This document shows, in pieces, positions 32,101-36,280 of a stretch of 64,000 nucleotides of DNA; within the stretch, counting starts at the first letter, position 1; every line of letters starts with the position of its first letter. The notes below the pieces were generated by a model. It did not search any database. It was not told the origin of the DNA and saw only the letters and a list, made by a program, of their open reading frames with translations. Made by a program: the position numbers and the translations under genes. This DNA comes from Undaria pinnatifida (lineage: Eukaryota; Sar; Phaeophyceae; Laminariales; Alariaceae), in the NCBI GenBank assembly GCA_012845835.1, contig JABAKD010000021.1, forward strand, positions 15,043,257 through 15,107,256. The letters run 5' to 3'.

Positions 32101-33592
32101 TGGAGCAGCCGTGGGATGGGGTGGGCTTGAAGGAGCTCAGGGTAAGTGGATAGGTTTATAGTGGCATCCATCATTCTGTACTGCTGAATTATTATTTTTG
32201 GCATAGTTTGGTGGGTTTTGATTGTTGTAATTATTTTGGCGTGATTGGACGTTTTTAAGAGCAAAGACGTGGTATAATTTGAGCAACCGTGTGATGGAGC
32301 GGGGTAGAAAAAGCCCACGGTAGGCATGTTACTCGCCGTCTGTACGTCGTGAGGTGCACCCTGGTGTAGCGCAGTGTAATGTCTCGTGTTTCGATGGGCT
32401 GTTGCTACGTACTACTGCTGTAGTCGTTGATGATTTTGGTGGCGGGGTTGTTCGAGAGTTTTGGCAAGTGTTGGCGTTGTTATCGCTCCTGTTGTCGTGT
32501 TTGGCGTCCCGTCGGCAGGTAATCAACTCAAAGACTAATCAGGTTATATACTTGTTTGGGCTGGTTGATGTTAGTTGCCGGGTTACATGCGCGTAGGCTA
32601 AGTATTCTCTGTATTTTTTTTTTTTTTTGCCCCTTTTGCAACACCCCCGGCATTTCAAGCTAACCACATCCTCCCGAAGGGGAACCTTGTGGCCATTATG
32701 CTTTTGGTAGAAATTATTTCGGTATTGCATGTTTTTTTAGCATGAAGGTGACAGAAGTTGGGGGTGTTGTTCAAGCATAACGAGCATGATTTGGGGGGAG
32801 ACATGGTAGGCACGTAGTACATTGTTGTATGCCCTTTGCTCCGGCTCGCGTCCCACTCCCCTTGCCCCCCCCCCCCCCCCCCGCCTGTCCCCTCGTATAT
32901 ATATAATACTGGAGTAGTTAGCATCGGTTGGCACCGACGCTGTAAAATATTATCATGTATATCGGGGTTGGCGTTGGTTGGCACCGACGCTGTAAAACAT
33001 GCCATTCACTGCGTGAGCTGTGAGCTAGTCCCGTTTTTTTTTTTTTCTGGCGGTCGCGGGGATAATTATCGAGTAAGGTCATATTGTGCGGGGTGGAGAA
33101 CCCTATCTCCGCCCAAGGGGAATGATCGCATCACGTAGTGTGAATATGGTACGGCACCCACGAGGCGGTTGCACAGTAATGCCTATTGCTGTCTCTGGAG
33201 TGGCCACACCAGAAAACAAGGAATAACTCATTGGCACTGTCATCCGTAAGCAAGAAAGAAGGCACAAGGTGCCGAAGTCAGTCTTACGAGCGGTTCTGGG
33301 AAGGATGCAGTTCACCCTTCATGCGACTCGCCGAACTCCTCACGGCGCTTCGCGCTTGGTGCAAGCATTGTCTGCCTGGTTGGTGAAAACCCGACGTGCT
33401 CCGTCCCTGCATAGTAGGGATGCGAGGGTCTATGGTCATACGACTACGACCATGCACAAACTGAGTACCCCCGCCCCCCGTGCCCCCCCCCCCCCCTGCC
33501 GTTTTATTTTGGGCTCACGCCTACTCCTGATTTTCCAGGTTGATCTCCTGGTGGATGCCAAGTCGGCCAAGACTTGGTACGATGCAAAGTGA
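240..33592 (+). CDS. POP-type organellar DNA polymerase (PolA family) with SAP-like insert; 23 exons, 5' partial
   Basis: Family A DNA polymerase of the plant/protist organellar type, expected to replicate plastid and/or mitochondrial DNA. Exons: 240-327, 1588-1689, 2225-2310, 3006-3083, 5991-6121, 7213-7291, 9096-9173, 10251-10319, 13963-14061, 16238-16297, 19380-19499, 20249-20338, 20732-20854, 23544-23681, 24270-24398, 25763-25876, 26427-26528, 26977-27066, 28140-28202, 29596-29690, 30622-30796, 32028-32141, 33539-33592. All junctions are GT-AG and phases match, giving 2277 nt (758 residues plus TGA). Seen: exonuclease motifs HNYGFD (residues ~3-8), GDTMHMARLWD (~31-41) and YSAYD; two SAP-like modules (~255-330); polymerase motif A VADYGQLELR, motif B RRQAKTLNFSIAYG, PIQGGAADVAM and motif C VHDEV. 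The start, exonuclease motif I and any targeting peptide lie before base 1. The model is manual; the exon 3 and exon 17 edges are least certain. Confidence 0.93.
438..1425 (+). repeat. Intron 1 echo array: about 11 decayed copies of exon 1 3' end plus donor
   Basis: The exon-1 edge (ggacaatcgggaggagcaga ... ggctttg|gtaagg) reappears in decayed form near 445, 541, 691, 865, 940, 1015, 1087, 1163, 1227, 1315 and 1364. Several copies keep an intact GTAAG donor (578, 905, 1344, 1411). Spacers are G-rich. The upstream half of exon 1 is not repeated, so the copies are junction duplications and not exon duplications. Confidence 0.85.
752..842 (-). mobile_element. R1 fragment in polymerase intron 1
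   Basis: tacatgcatagccgtagtct, then tgtcgggttttcaccgatca ggca, is the inverted 3' third of the R1 family, inserted between exon-1 echoes. Confidence 0.65.
1588..1689 (+). CDS. Polymerase exon 2 (GDTMHMARLWD)
   Basis: Acceptor gtcgcag, donor gtaagt, phase 1 in and out. GDTMHMARLWD followed by GGFSLEALSLKLLG is highly characteristic of plant-type POP exonuclease domains. Confidence 0.95.
1955..2224 (+). repeat. Intron 2 echo array: three copies of exon 3 acceptor region
   Basis: Units of about 80 bp carry a pyrimidine tract, a GC-rich gcgcgccct-type stretch, an AG and a sequence like the start of exon 3: near 1966-1990, 2050-2085 and 2132-2165. The real acceptor is at 2224. Ttgcggttgccgc is shared by the second unit and the true one. 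Confidence 0.7.
2225..2310 (+). CDS. Polymerase exon 3 (MKELFG segment)
   Basis: Acceptor ttgccag; the likely donor is gtgagg at 2311. Encodes MKELFGIPKMKRDGTPG, matching the conserved POP segment after the SLE region. The exact 3' edge is chosen by phase (ends in phase 0 before LPPIDEIQ) and is slightly uncertain. Confidence 0.88.
2320..2940 (+). repeat. Intron 3 diverged tandem repeat (~110-bp unit)
   Basis: About five diverged units share tagttgcggcgcaa ... ctttcaccggcgttgggtgcactg (near 2375, 2510, 2585, 2715 and 2880). No coding potential is seen. Confidence 0.65.
3006..3083 (+). CDS. Polymerase exon 4 (exonuclease motif III)
   Basis: Acceptor gccag, donor gtgaga, 26 codons. LPPIDEIQ is followed by FIKYSAYDAQ; the YxxxD arrangement is the third exonuclease motif, aligned with YSALD of plant POPs. 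Confidence 0.92.
3084..5990 (+). other. Polymerase intron 4 (2.9 kb): SINE insertion and dispersed repeat fragments
   Basis: No exon is needed between YDAQ and ATWLVHRAL. A tRNA-derived SINE lies at 4745-5020. Positions 3700-3782 share a roughly 75-bp segment with 57632-57712. The stretch 5795-5990 shows two weak echoes of the exon 5 acceptor region (gtg-ctc-gg-c-a-ctggc). The rest is unrecognised. Confidence 0.55.
4745..5020 (-). mobile_element. tRNA-derived SINE, copy 1
   Basis: On the - strand the segment begins with a tRNA-like head (about 5016 down to 4945): gccccggtggcgtatcaggt matches an A box and gagttcgaatc (4955-4965) a B box. The tail runs to a C-rich stretch near 4790. Over 250 bp it matches 44290-44574 in the same orientation, and part of it matches 51925-52010 and 52196-52235. 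Internal Pol III promoter boxes plus dispersed copies define a SINE. Confidence 0.75.
5991..6121 (+). CDS. Polymerase exon 5 (end of exonuclease domain, linker)
   Basis: Acceptor tctcag, donor gtaaga, phase 2 at the end. Encodes LREMPWKDDKTMLDFYEMYY and then PFGELLTDMER, the POP helix joining exonuclease and polymerase regions. The 3' end of this exon has two echoes in the next intron. Confidence 0.93.
6122..7212 (+). repeat. Polymerase intron 5: two exon 5 echoes in TTGATTG-type low complexity
   Basis: Around 6560-6602 and 6711-6770 the sequence repeats the exon 5 3' end (ctacgt...ggagagctcctcacggacatggagagg and a second, more worn copy). The remainder is dominated by ttgattgattggttg motifs. 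Positions 6160-6420 are related to 16480-16830 as a dispersed repeat ending in gcgatttccaatctct or its complement. Confidence 0.75.
7213..7291 (+). CDS. Polymerase exon 6
   Basis: Acceptor ctccag, likely donor gtgcga (non-optimal). Continues the helix as RNGMYVEAKGYLKDVE and ends in a lysine-rich stretch. The family counterpart is MEREGI-V-YL. Confidence 0.9.
7540..8835 (-). repeat. 1.3-kb dispersed repeat, copy 1
   Basis: The reverse complement of this stretch matches 60765-62060. It contains three to four internal subunits (each with ccatccatg...gatatcac...agagtaataaacac-like sequence) separated by long C tracts, and one unique end with cactccagctgtgagatcga. No coding sequence is seen, so it may be a non-autonomous transposon. 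Inserted in polymerase intron 6. Confidence 0.75.
9020..9095 (+). repeat. (CCCT)n tract forming the exon 7 polypyrimidine tract
   Basis: Ten CCCT-like units run into a C/T-only stretch that ends at the ctccag acceptor of exon 7. Confidence 0.85.
9096..9173 (+). CDS. Polymerase exon 7 (thumb region)
   Basis: Acceptor ctccag directly after a CCCT microsatellite and a T-rich tract; donor gtatac. Encodes FLNWVKRIQPGSEALNPSST, equivalent to the FRNWAS...NVGSDTQIRQL segment of plant POPs. Confidence 0.9.
9174..9415 (+). repeat. Intron 7: two echoes of exon 7 3' end plus donor
   Basis: Positions 9240-9275 and 9340-9400 repeat the exon 7 end and donor (ccagcctggatcggagatcc ... ccccagatccacgtat against the exon's ccagcccggatccgaggccc ... 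atccagattcaggtat). The intervening gtacaccggt segments also recur. Confidence 0.8.
9660..9830 (+). repeat. Dispersed repeat shared with 50695-50825
   Basis: The stretch tagcgcatagaagtgttggt ... cttcgaagtcat ... gagctcctgat ... gcgtgggatgact recurs at 50695-50825 in the same orientation. Weaker inverted relatives occur near 46620-46720 and 59080-59230. Function unknown. Confidence 0.65.
10251..10319 (+). CDS. Polymerase exon 8 (LLFGG)
   Basis: Acceptor tgacag, donor gtgagc, 23 codons. TLLFGGSKNGKTGELVPAQR matches the QLLFGG...LPEER landmark of POPs. Confidence 0.93.
10390..10672 (+). mobile_element. C-tailed repeat family R1, copy A
   Basis: About 280 bp with landmarks cttacgagcggttcttggaa, acctcacggcgcttcgcgct and ggtcatacgactacggccat, ending in a C tract. 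Related copies: 12175-12485 and 33135-33498 (+, both C-tailed), 24985-25278 (+), 752-842 and 41475-41585 (-, partial), and 63748-63925 (-). SINE-like or another non-autonomous element. Confidence 0.8.
10690..12146 (+). pseudogene. LINE (non-LTR retrotransposon) reverse-transcriptase relic
   Basis: Reading through interruptions gives LMFADDFVGISEAPEGLQKQ (catalytic FADD box), then YTYLGVEILKDFSWDAHIAK, typical of the 3' half of LINE reverse transcriptases. The longest open part is 10881-11378. Stops after 10875 and frame changes after 11378 show it is dead. It ends in atgagtac plus a C tract at 12131-12146. The 5' end of an intact LINE (endonuclease, RT fingers) is absent, which fits 5' truncation. 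Confidence 0.8.
12175..12485 (+). mobile_element. C-tailed repeat family R1, copy B
   Basis: Same landmarks as copy A (gagcggttcttag, cctcacggcgcttcgcgctt, cgactacggccatgcat), ending in about 20 C residues. It directly follows the LINE relic. Confidence 0.8.
12486..13480 (+). other. Part of polymerase intron 8 with no recognised element
   Basis: No open frame, exon or repeat that I can name, apart from short T- and A-rich tracts. Part of 12580-12740 resembles other intron DNA only loosely. Confidence 0.5.
13484..13800 (+). repeat. Intron 8: two echoes of exon 9 5' end with acceptor
   Basis: 13484-13550 and 13690-13760 each carry a cag acceptor and a copy of the start of exon 9 (cagatggagcgaaccccaga ... 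gtggtgcaggacgagttt). Both diverge before an in-phase donor. Each is preceded by a tatcgtacgat-rich stretch also seen before the real exon, so the tandem unit includes intron. Confidence 0.85.
13963..14061 (+). CDS. Polymerase exon 9 (leads into SAP-like module 1)
   Basis: Acceptor gcccag, donor gttagt, 33 codons, phase 0 at both ends. MERTPEEMAVLMEGVVQDEF, then EYTAQMLKEKLK, the first helix of a SAP-like fold. Two decayed copies of its 5' part with acceptor lie upstream at 13488 and 13697. Confidence 0.82.
14230..14410 (+). repeat. GATCTG-rich dispersed repeat, copy 1
   Basis: Contains gggttggatctgtactgcac followed by agatcctgcacaacatat. Relatives in the opposite orientation are at 57760-57945, 59560-59790 and 62825-62960. 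Short and AT-balanced, with no coding; origin unknown. Confidence 0.65.
14889..14923 (+). repeat. Short interstitial telomere-like tract
   Basis: gtcagggtcagggtcagggt runs into ttagggttagggt. The last three units are TTAGGG and the earlier ones are GTCAGG variants. It sits inside polymerase intron 9, so it is internal and not a chromosome end. Confidence 0.7.
14930..16237 (+). other. Remainder of polymerase intron 9
   Basis: No exon or coding sequence recognised. Positions 15420-15520 (acaaacccatggcctagata ... atggcatt) recur near 57303-57395 as a dispersed pair. A T-rich tract precedes the exon 10 acceptor. Confidence 0.5.
16238..16297 (+). CDS. Polymerase exon 10 (SAP-like module 1, second half)
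   Basis: Acceptor gtacag, donor gtgaga, 20 codons. EMGLKTTGKKDVLLARIRGE completes a SAP pattern (helix, G-L-x-x-x-G-x-K, helix) begun in exon 9. SAP modules usually bind DNA. The call rests on pattern, not alignment. Confidence 0.82.
17100..17165 (+). pseudogene. Echo 1 of SAP exon 11
   Basis: tttttttag acceptor followed by a copy of the exon start (GEEFKGMTP in frame) and then an early stop. It aligns with 19380-19430. Confidence 0.8.
17205..17612 (+). repeat. Four-copy ~120-bp tandem repeat built partly from exon 11
   Basis: Unit: ttgacatggacctaatttaa tggttttggcataaaccggt gtac-tttcaactggcattgg ... gatgattccagtggctctct gacgtgcctatcaa. Starts are near 17215, 17317, 17411 and 17508. The last third matches gatgactccggtggatctcc gacacgcctgtcaa of exon 11, so the unit is a chimera of intron and exon. 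Confidence 0.85.
17905..18075 (+). repeat. Fragment of the 1.3-kb dispersed repeat
   Basis: tgcaagctgtgtgcgatact ccgatcgc..gtattacggg, then taggtcggcagctctccttg, parallels 60825-60935. Only the unique end of the repeat is present. Confidence 0.7.
18165..18240 (+). pseudogene. Echo 2 of SAP exon 11
   Basis: Acceptor-like ttttag, then gagaagctcgggtttgggga, continuing to gtggatctccgacatgcctg. It aligns with the first 65 bp of exon 11 but with frame damage. Confidence 0.85.
18505..18600 (+). pseudogene. Echo 3 of SAP exon 11
   Basis: tttcag acceptor followed by gaaaagcccgtggttgggga and then a copy reaching gttaagcgagaggcttttaa. A deletion removes part of the central codons. The longest of the three echoes. 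Confidence 0.85.
18665..19085 (+). mobile_element. SINE-like element with tRNA-like head, family 2, copy 1
   Basis: Begins caccccggtggtcttatcaa (A-box-like); after about 70 nt it carries ggacttcaaatcccac (B-box-like). The roughly 300-bp body (gagttgatgccagataag..., cgacgacccgtatccgcgga, gcaagatgcaaat-like part, ggatgtcccctgac) is shared with 28440-28800. Confidence 0.65.
19380..19499 (+). CDS. Polymerase exon 11 (SAP-like module 2)
   Basis: Acceptor ttttcag, donor gtgggt, 40 codons. MTPVDLRHACQARGLDGDG followed by TKAQLVKKLT is a second SAP-like helix-turn-helix with G-T-K-x-x-L-V. Three decayed upstream echoes occur at about 17104, 18165 and 18505; this is the only copy open throughout and ending in a donor in phase. 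Confidence 0.85.
19672..20075 (+). repeat. Intron 11: two echoes of exon 12 5' end
   Basis: 19672-19735 (acagggtgatgcagctccag) and 20011-20068 (gacaaggtgatgcagctcga gctgcaaaaccggtaccgtg) copy the exon 12 start (gacacggtgatgatgctcga gctgcagactcggttccgcg). Confidence 0.85.
20249..20338 (+). CDS. Polymerase exon 12 (linker after SAP-like pair)
   Basis: Acceptor ctgatag, donor gtagga, 30 codons. TVMMLELQTRFRDVGG, then an Ala/Pro/Lys-rich linker. It joins the SAP-like pair to the conserved polymerase body. Echoes of its 5' part occur near 19673 and 20014. Confidence 0.75.
20339..20731 (+). other. Polymerase intron 12
   Basis: 393 bp, G-rich near the donor. No repeat or coding part firmly recognised; a gtcag followed by gaaaaaactgacg near 20457 may be a worn exon 13 acceptor echo. 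Confidence 0.4.
20732..20854 (+). CDS. Polymerase exon 13
   Basis: Acceptor gtctcag, donor gtgagc, 41 codons. HRNLTISGLGMEPVKFTANG, then PTVSMDVLNDLAG, aligns with the POP stretch ending in PAVSGDALKTLAG. Confidence 0.92.
20855..22430 (+). other. First part of polymerase intron 13
   Basis: A CTG/TTG microsatellite near 20862-20895. A roughly 37-bp repeat with tctgattggctt occurs three times at 21738-21825. Otherwise T-rich intron DNA without recognisable coding. Confidence 0.5.
22431..23490 (+). repeat. Intron 13: four echoes of the exon 14 acceptor region
   Basis: Acceptor copies with nearby exon-like sequence occur at 22434-22455 (gcaggacccgcctgag), 22595-22625 (ttgccacacag), 22975-23070 (ggcacacag then a long copy with ggcaaggcttacaaccactt and an in-frame TAG) and 23455-23480 (ggcacacaggcccccgatta). 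The true acceptor is at 23543. Confidence 0.85.
23088..23392. repeat. (CCCGA)n pentanucleotide arrays
   Basis: About 37 units at 23088-23275 with scattered CCTAA and TCCGA variants, then a second block at 23327-23390. They lie between echoes of exon 14. Open frames across them are repeat artefacts. Confidence 0.95.
23544..23681 (+). CDS. Polymerase exon 14
   Basis: Acceptor cacacag, donor gttcgt, 46 codons. GKAYNHFGGGLEGKEACEAL then MDKMVSAFLQPLQ corresponds to the POP segment EACDAI...SIDSLISNFILPLQ. Up to four acceptor echoes precede it in the intron. Confidence 0.93.
23975..24025 (+). repeat. Intron 14: echo of exon 15
   Basis: aacagaagagtgccctgcag cctaagccttcacacgaaaa copies aacagcagggtgcactgcag cctaaacctgaacacggaaa of exon 15. 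It covers the middle of the 5' third and has no clear acceptor. Confidence 0.75.
24270..24398 (+). CDS. Polymerase exon 15 (template/primer-binding NLQNQP)
   Basis: Acceptor ttccag, donor gtgagg, 43 codons. LNLNTETGRLSARKPNLQNQ then PALEKDQYKIR is the hallmark sequence of POP polymerase domains. Confidence 0.97.
24440..24975 (+). repeat. Intron 15 degenerate tandem repeat (gttgttgag / gtcgttggg)
   Basis: Repeats of about 50-60 bp alternate gaagggttgttgagg-type and agtcgttgggttttgag-type segments, with weaker units near 25500-25580. Probably expanded after the donor of exon 15. Confidence 0.65.
24985..25278 (+). mobile_element. C-tailed repeat family R1, copy C
   Basis: Contains cctcacgagcggttcttgga, acctcacagcgcttcgcgct and ggtcatacgactacggccat; ends gagtacaccacg without a long C tract. 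Confidence 0.8.
25763..25876 (+). CDS. Polymerase exon 16 (motif A)
   Basis: Acceptor ttgtcag, donor gtaagg, 38 codons. VVADYGQLELRLLAHI is PolA motif A and contains the first catalytic Asp. Confidence 0.97.
25990..26250. repeat. TGTTGC/TTG imperfect microsatellite
   Basis: About 260 bp of gttgctgttgctgttgttg and variants in polymerase intron 16. It produces poly-Leu or poly-Asn open frames that are not genes. Confidence 0.9.
26261..26335 (+). pseudogene. Echo of exon 17
   Basis: After a gaag acceptor-like site the copy reads GGECFRSRTAVGM, then VKAAVDR, against GGCFHSRTAVGMF of exon 17. About 80 percent identical over 70 bp. It drops into CCCAACC low complexity before a donor. Confidence 0.88.
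26427..26528 (+). CDS. Polymerase exon 17 (FHSRTA)
   Basis: Best in-phase acceptor is ctgaag before AGT; donor gtttgt. Encodes SGGCFHSRTAVGMF, then EAVDRGDVLLEWDYSK. POPs normally read GGDFHSRTA here, so Cys stands where Asp is expected. A near copy lies upstream at 26261-26335. The 5' edge is moderately certain. Confidence 0.85.
26529..26976 (+). other. Polymerase intron 17
   Basis: 448 bp. No echo, transposon or coding element recognised; T-rich towards the acceptor. Confidence 0.5.
26977..27066 (+). CDS. Polymerase exon 18 (motif B)
   Basis: Acceptor cgtcag, donor gtaaga, 30 codons. YASERRQAKTLNFSIAYGK is the O-helix motif B with the Arg, Lys, Phe and Tyr-Gly residues that contact the incoming nucleotide. 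Confidence 0.97.
27067..27940. repeat. TTGATTGG/TTGGTTGA low-complexity expansion in intron 18
   Basis: Almost 900 bp of ttgattgattggttggttg-like tetranucleotide derivatives, similar to intron 5. Confidence 0.85.
27951..28127 (+). repeat. (CCCTG)n array next to the exon 19 acceptor
   Basis: About 35 pentamers, CCCTG changing to TCCTG towards the 3' end, ending 12 nt before the acceptor tgtctgcag. The T-enriched end supplies the pyrimidine tract. Confidence 0.95.
28140..28202 (+). CDS. Polymerase exon 19
   Basis: Acceptor tctgcag, 12 nt after a (CCCTG)n array; donor gtacgt; 21 codons. GLSEDWGVSLKEAEALVE follows motif B exactly as GLSRDWKVSREEA does in plant POPs. Confidence 0.94.
28440..28800 (+). 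mobile_element. SINE-like family 2, copy 2
   Basis: Shares the body of 18780-19085: gatgatcacccagtaaagga gagttgacaccaga, cgacgacccgcaaacgcggg, catcaagatgcaaatccacg, ggatgtcccgtgacgacca. Its head has ctggatcgaactcgg, B-box-like but worn. Confidence 0.65.
28880..29595 (+). repeat. Intron 19: tandem repeat and echo of exon 20
   Basis: At 29452-29500 a gtagag acceptor-like site is followed by gcgtggtacgctgacagaca, copying the start of exon 20 (gcgtggtacgctgacaggcc). Flanking units of about 130 bp (cacaagttgaccacagttgc gattgacctgctgcgcgaat tcctagctacagc) near 29070, 29190 and 29480 appear to be one tandem family. Confidence 0.8.
29596..29690 (+). CDS. Polymerase exon 20
   Basis: Acceptor gtacag, donor gtaaga, phase 2 at the end. 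AWYADRPEVRNWQKKVI then GFSRTLMGR, the standard POP segment before the motif C region. An echo of its 5' part is at 29452-29500. Confidence 0.95.
29755..30600 (+). repeat. CCCCAAC/CCCCACC arrays with an exon 21 echo (intron 20)
   Basis: C-rich pyrimidine/A arrays fill 29755-29975 and 30225-30600, the second ending about 20 nt before the exon 21 acceptor. Between them, 29980-30025 carries gtaccacaaaatctcccgga catcgtttcacgcgacagac, an echo of the exon 21 start. A 55-bp direct duplication with agtgtgcg-caaccatag-agt is at 30185-30290. Confidence 0.85.
30622..30796 (+). CDS. Polymerase exon 21 (PIQGGAADV)
   Basis: Acceptor ctgcag, donor gtgggg, enters in phase 2. YRKLPDI, then HGARAAINTPIQGGAADVAM, a conserved PolA helix. 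It ends LGWKLLLQ directly before motif C. Confidence 0.96.
31322..31470 (+). repeat. Four-copy ~52-bp tandem repeat in intron 21
   Basis: Unit: catgggatgttggactgcgctaaagtgggacccc-cact. Copies start near 31329, 31371, 31420 and 31457. Confidence 0.8.
31694..31745 (+). pseudogene. Echo of motif C exon 22 lacking the catalytic Asp
   Basis: After ctgaag the copy reads VHGEVILP; the true exon reads VHDEVILEG. The Asp codon gac is ggc here, and the copy then diverges into stops. Use as an alternative exon would give a polymerase without its second metal-binding residue. Confidence 0.85.
31840..32720 (+). repeat. Direct repeat flanking exon 22
   Basis: 31848-31920 (gcgacacccgcgggatttta aaccaaccacatctcgaacg ggaagc) and 32632-32695 (caacacccccggcatttcaa gctaaccacatcctcccgaa gggga) are related and lie either side of the motif C exon, as if the duplicated unit had spanned it. 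Confidence 0.6.
32028..32141 (+). CDS. Polymerase exon 22 (motif C, catalytic Asp)
   Basis: Acceptor cttgaag, donor gtaagt, 38 codons. VHDEVILEGP holds the second catalytic Asp. The upstream echo at 31694 reads VHGEV and so lacks it. Confidence 0.97.
33135..33498 (+). mobile_element. C-tailed repeat family R1, copy D
   Basis: Long copy in polymerase intron 22 with gtcttacgagcggttctggg, cctcacggcgcttcgcgctt and catacgactacgaccatgca; it ends in actgagtac plus a C tract about 40 bp before the exon 23 polypyrimidine region. Confidence 0.82.
33539..33592 (+). CDS. Polymerase exon 23 (C-terminus and stop)
   Basis: Acceptor ttccag. Encodes VDLLVDAKSAKTWYDAK and stops at TGA. It matches the usual C-terminus of POPs (VDL-VD-K...WY-AK), so the gene ends at its normal place. 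Confidence 0.95.
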   Translation, partial: VDLLVDAKSAKTWYDAK

Positions 33593-33619
33593 TCGGTCGA
33601 ACGCTTTGTTCGGTGTTCT

Positions 33620-34280
33620 GATTGTCAAAATTATCTCACCATCACCACCGTGGTGGTACTTCTGTTTTTTCCGGTGGTGATGGTGGTGCTGCTGGTGCTG
33701 TTGCTGCTGCCGTTTTTGCTGGAGGAAAGCAAGCGCCTGGCGCAATGGTGGTATCGGCTGCGGCAGTAGCGGCTGTTGCAGCCGCAGTGGAGGATGCAGT
33801 AGTAGTCTGCAGCCGCAGTGGCAGTAGCTGCAGTCGTATTACGCATCAGTAGCCGCAGTTGTAACCGCAGTAGAAGATGTAACAGTAGCTGCTATAGGAT
33901 TGGCTGCAGTAGCGGTAGCAGCAGTTGCAGCAGCTTCAGTTGCAATAGCGGCAAAAGCGGCAGTTGCAGCCGCAGTGGACGAGACGGCAGTACCTGCAGT
34001 AGCTCTAGTAGCAGTAGCTCTAGTAGCAGGAGCTGCAGTGGCAGTAACTGCAGGTGCAATAGCTGCGGTTGCGGTAGCAGCATCAGCGGCAGTTGTACAA
34101 GCAATATCTGCCTTTGCAGTAGCTTCAGCCGCAGTAGCGGCAAAAGCAGTAGCTGCAGTTGTAGCCCCACCAGCAGCCGCAGTCATAGTCGCAGAAGCAG
34201 CAATAGCCGAAGCTGCTGCGGCAGCAGCGGCGGCGGCGGCAGTAGTCGCAGTGGTAGCGGCAGTAGCTGTCAGCAAGTAT
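33620..34280. repeat. GCAGTAGC/GCAGTTGC trinucleotide-like repeat after the polymerase stop
   Basis: About 500 bp (33750-34275) of gcagtagcggcagttgcagc variants, preceded by GGTGGTGCTG repeats, starting 30 bp after the stop. Open frames across it are Ala-, Ser- or Leu-only and not gene-like. It probably lies in or near the 3' UTR. Confidence 0.85.
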
Positions 34281-36280
34281 TGGTTCTCCTCCCTATGTGC
34301 CTGGTCCGGTTTCGACGGTCCGCCCGAAAAACGTGATTTGCGTGTTTTAAAGTCTTTGTTTTTTTCTCGTTTTAGGATGTTTGGCGGAGCAGAGGAGGCG
34401 TTTTTTTTGTTGTACTGTTTTTCTGTTCGTTTTGCGGCCGCGGGACAACTAGTGCCGTTTCGCCCAAGATTGAGGTGGTTAGTGGGGATAGTCGCACCGG
34501 GATAAGACTGTGGCAGCGATTTTTGGTGTTTTATATAAATTGAAACGGCACCTCAGCTGTGAAAATCGAGAACTTCGATAAATCCGTCGAACCTCTTCTT
34601 TGCAAACTGCTTATGATACTTGGATTGCGCGTGGTCGTTGGGCAGTGTATCTAAGGCTTGAAAGTGCATATTGTATGCTGTGACGTTGATATGATTGTGC
34701 GTTCAGCGTGGTGCAACAGTGATGGTATTGGTATTCGCATGGAAATGAAGTCATCTCTACTCCTGTCTTGCCTTGCCTTGCCCTGCCTGTATACCATGTA
34801 TGCGGCTGTGCCTGAAGGAATGACGCGTGTCGAGGCTCTGACTCTGTGATAAGAGCTGCAGAGGTGGCACCGAAGTGTCGTTTAAAAGCACTTGTGAAGA
34901 ACTAGCAATGCGATAGTTTGAAAGTGGCGCTTATGTGGCCAACACATGAAAAGAAAGAACAGTAGGAGTGGTGGAGGTGAGGGATGCCTTCACCTGATCA
35001 CGGGACTATGCCCAGGTGTACTCTACGGCAGGCCGTCCTGTTCCCTTCAACGTTCTGTCTTTGCGACGTTTTAAGTAACGTTATCTGTAACGTTCTTCTA
35101 ATACTTATGGTGTTAAGCTTGTTACCCTGTACTACGATCAACTTTACGATACAGGTAGGTTGATTCTTACCTGGTATACAGTATGCCGGCTCGAAAGAAC
35201 AAATTCCTAGGTATTTCGCGCATATTCGTATGTATCCGCATCTGGATTTGTATTGCTCAGTTTACTTAGAAAGTGACTGCGAATCAAATAGATACTAATG
35301 GTGCAGAGTCCATAATCCAATACGCCCCCATTTGATAAGAAGTCAATAGCTAGAGGAACTCAAAATACTAAATACATATGGTACACTATATTTAGACCTA
35401 TGTGTACGAACAGCGGTAATATGGAAGTATCCATGTCACTCAAGAGAATCAAAATACGATTGGAACAATATGTTCAGATCTGTTGTATGAACAGCCTAAT
35501 TAAGGATGAAATCATGTCACAACATACTATGCGTGGGCGTGGTGTAATTACCAACGAGAAATACGCTAGACAAGAAGCACAAACCAGTCTGCTGGGTGTT
35601 GAACACGCCCCCTCAATTAATACCTAGAGCTACATGAGACAGGAGAAAGTCGAAAACTGTGGACGCTGGTCCAGTGCAAAAGTGAAAATGCGTACTACTC
35701 AGTTTTATATATGTACGAACGTATTTGAAAGATGTGAGGTCCAATCGAGCCGTTGCAATCACTTGTTTGTGTTCTGCTTTGTACTGTTGATACGACAGCG
35801 AGTCTGCTACGTACGGCGTTCTGCTTCCTAGAGACACGCCTCCACTGTCCACATTCCCCAAAACTGATCATGACTCACTTTGGTATCGTGGGAGTTCAAA
35901 GAAACGTGATCAGGTTCCGGTTGTACCTTTTGGTATCCTCCGCTCTCCAATCCGCAGTCCAAGGAGAGGTTGACCTGAGACTTCAAACTTCCAGCTAAAT
36001 CGAACCGTTCAATCTCACAAGCCCGTGAGATCACAGATGACAGGTAATGCGAATGCACAAGCGAGCGATCGTTTATGCACGAGCGAACACTTGATATGCC
36101 AGGTTGGCGTTTTTTCGTTTTCTTTGGGTGGTATCAAGTGATAGATACCCGGCGTATTTTCCGACGATGCTGCTTTACACCCTCTTCGTGGAAAGCGTTA
36201 TGCCACGATGACGGTTTCAAGTTTTTTTACCAACAAAACGTCTTTGCGCGCCCATAGAACTACCCATGGTTGTTCTGCGC
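34281..36280. other. Intergenic, nothing recognised
   Basis: Moderately AT-rich. Two diverged copies of a roughly 110-bp segment (aactcaaaatactaaatac... / gaatcaaaatacgattgg...) near 35350-35510. Open frames are all short and without family features. Confidence 0.5.

Noticed and set aside
33818-34505. Ala-rich and Ser/Cys-rich open frames up to 201 codons
   Set aside because: Generated by the GCAGTAGC repeat after the polymerase stop; several frames and both strands are equally open.
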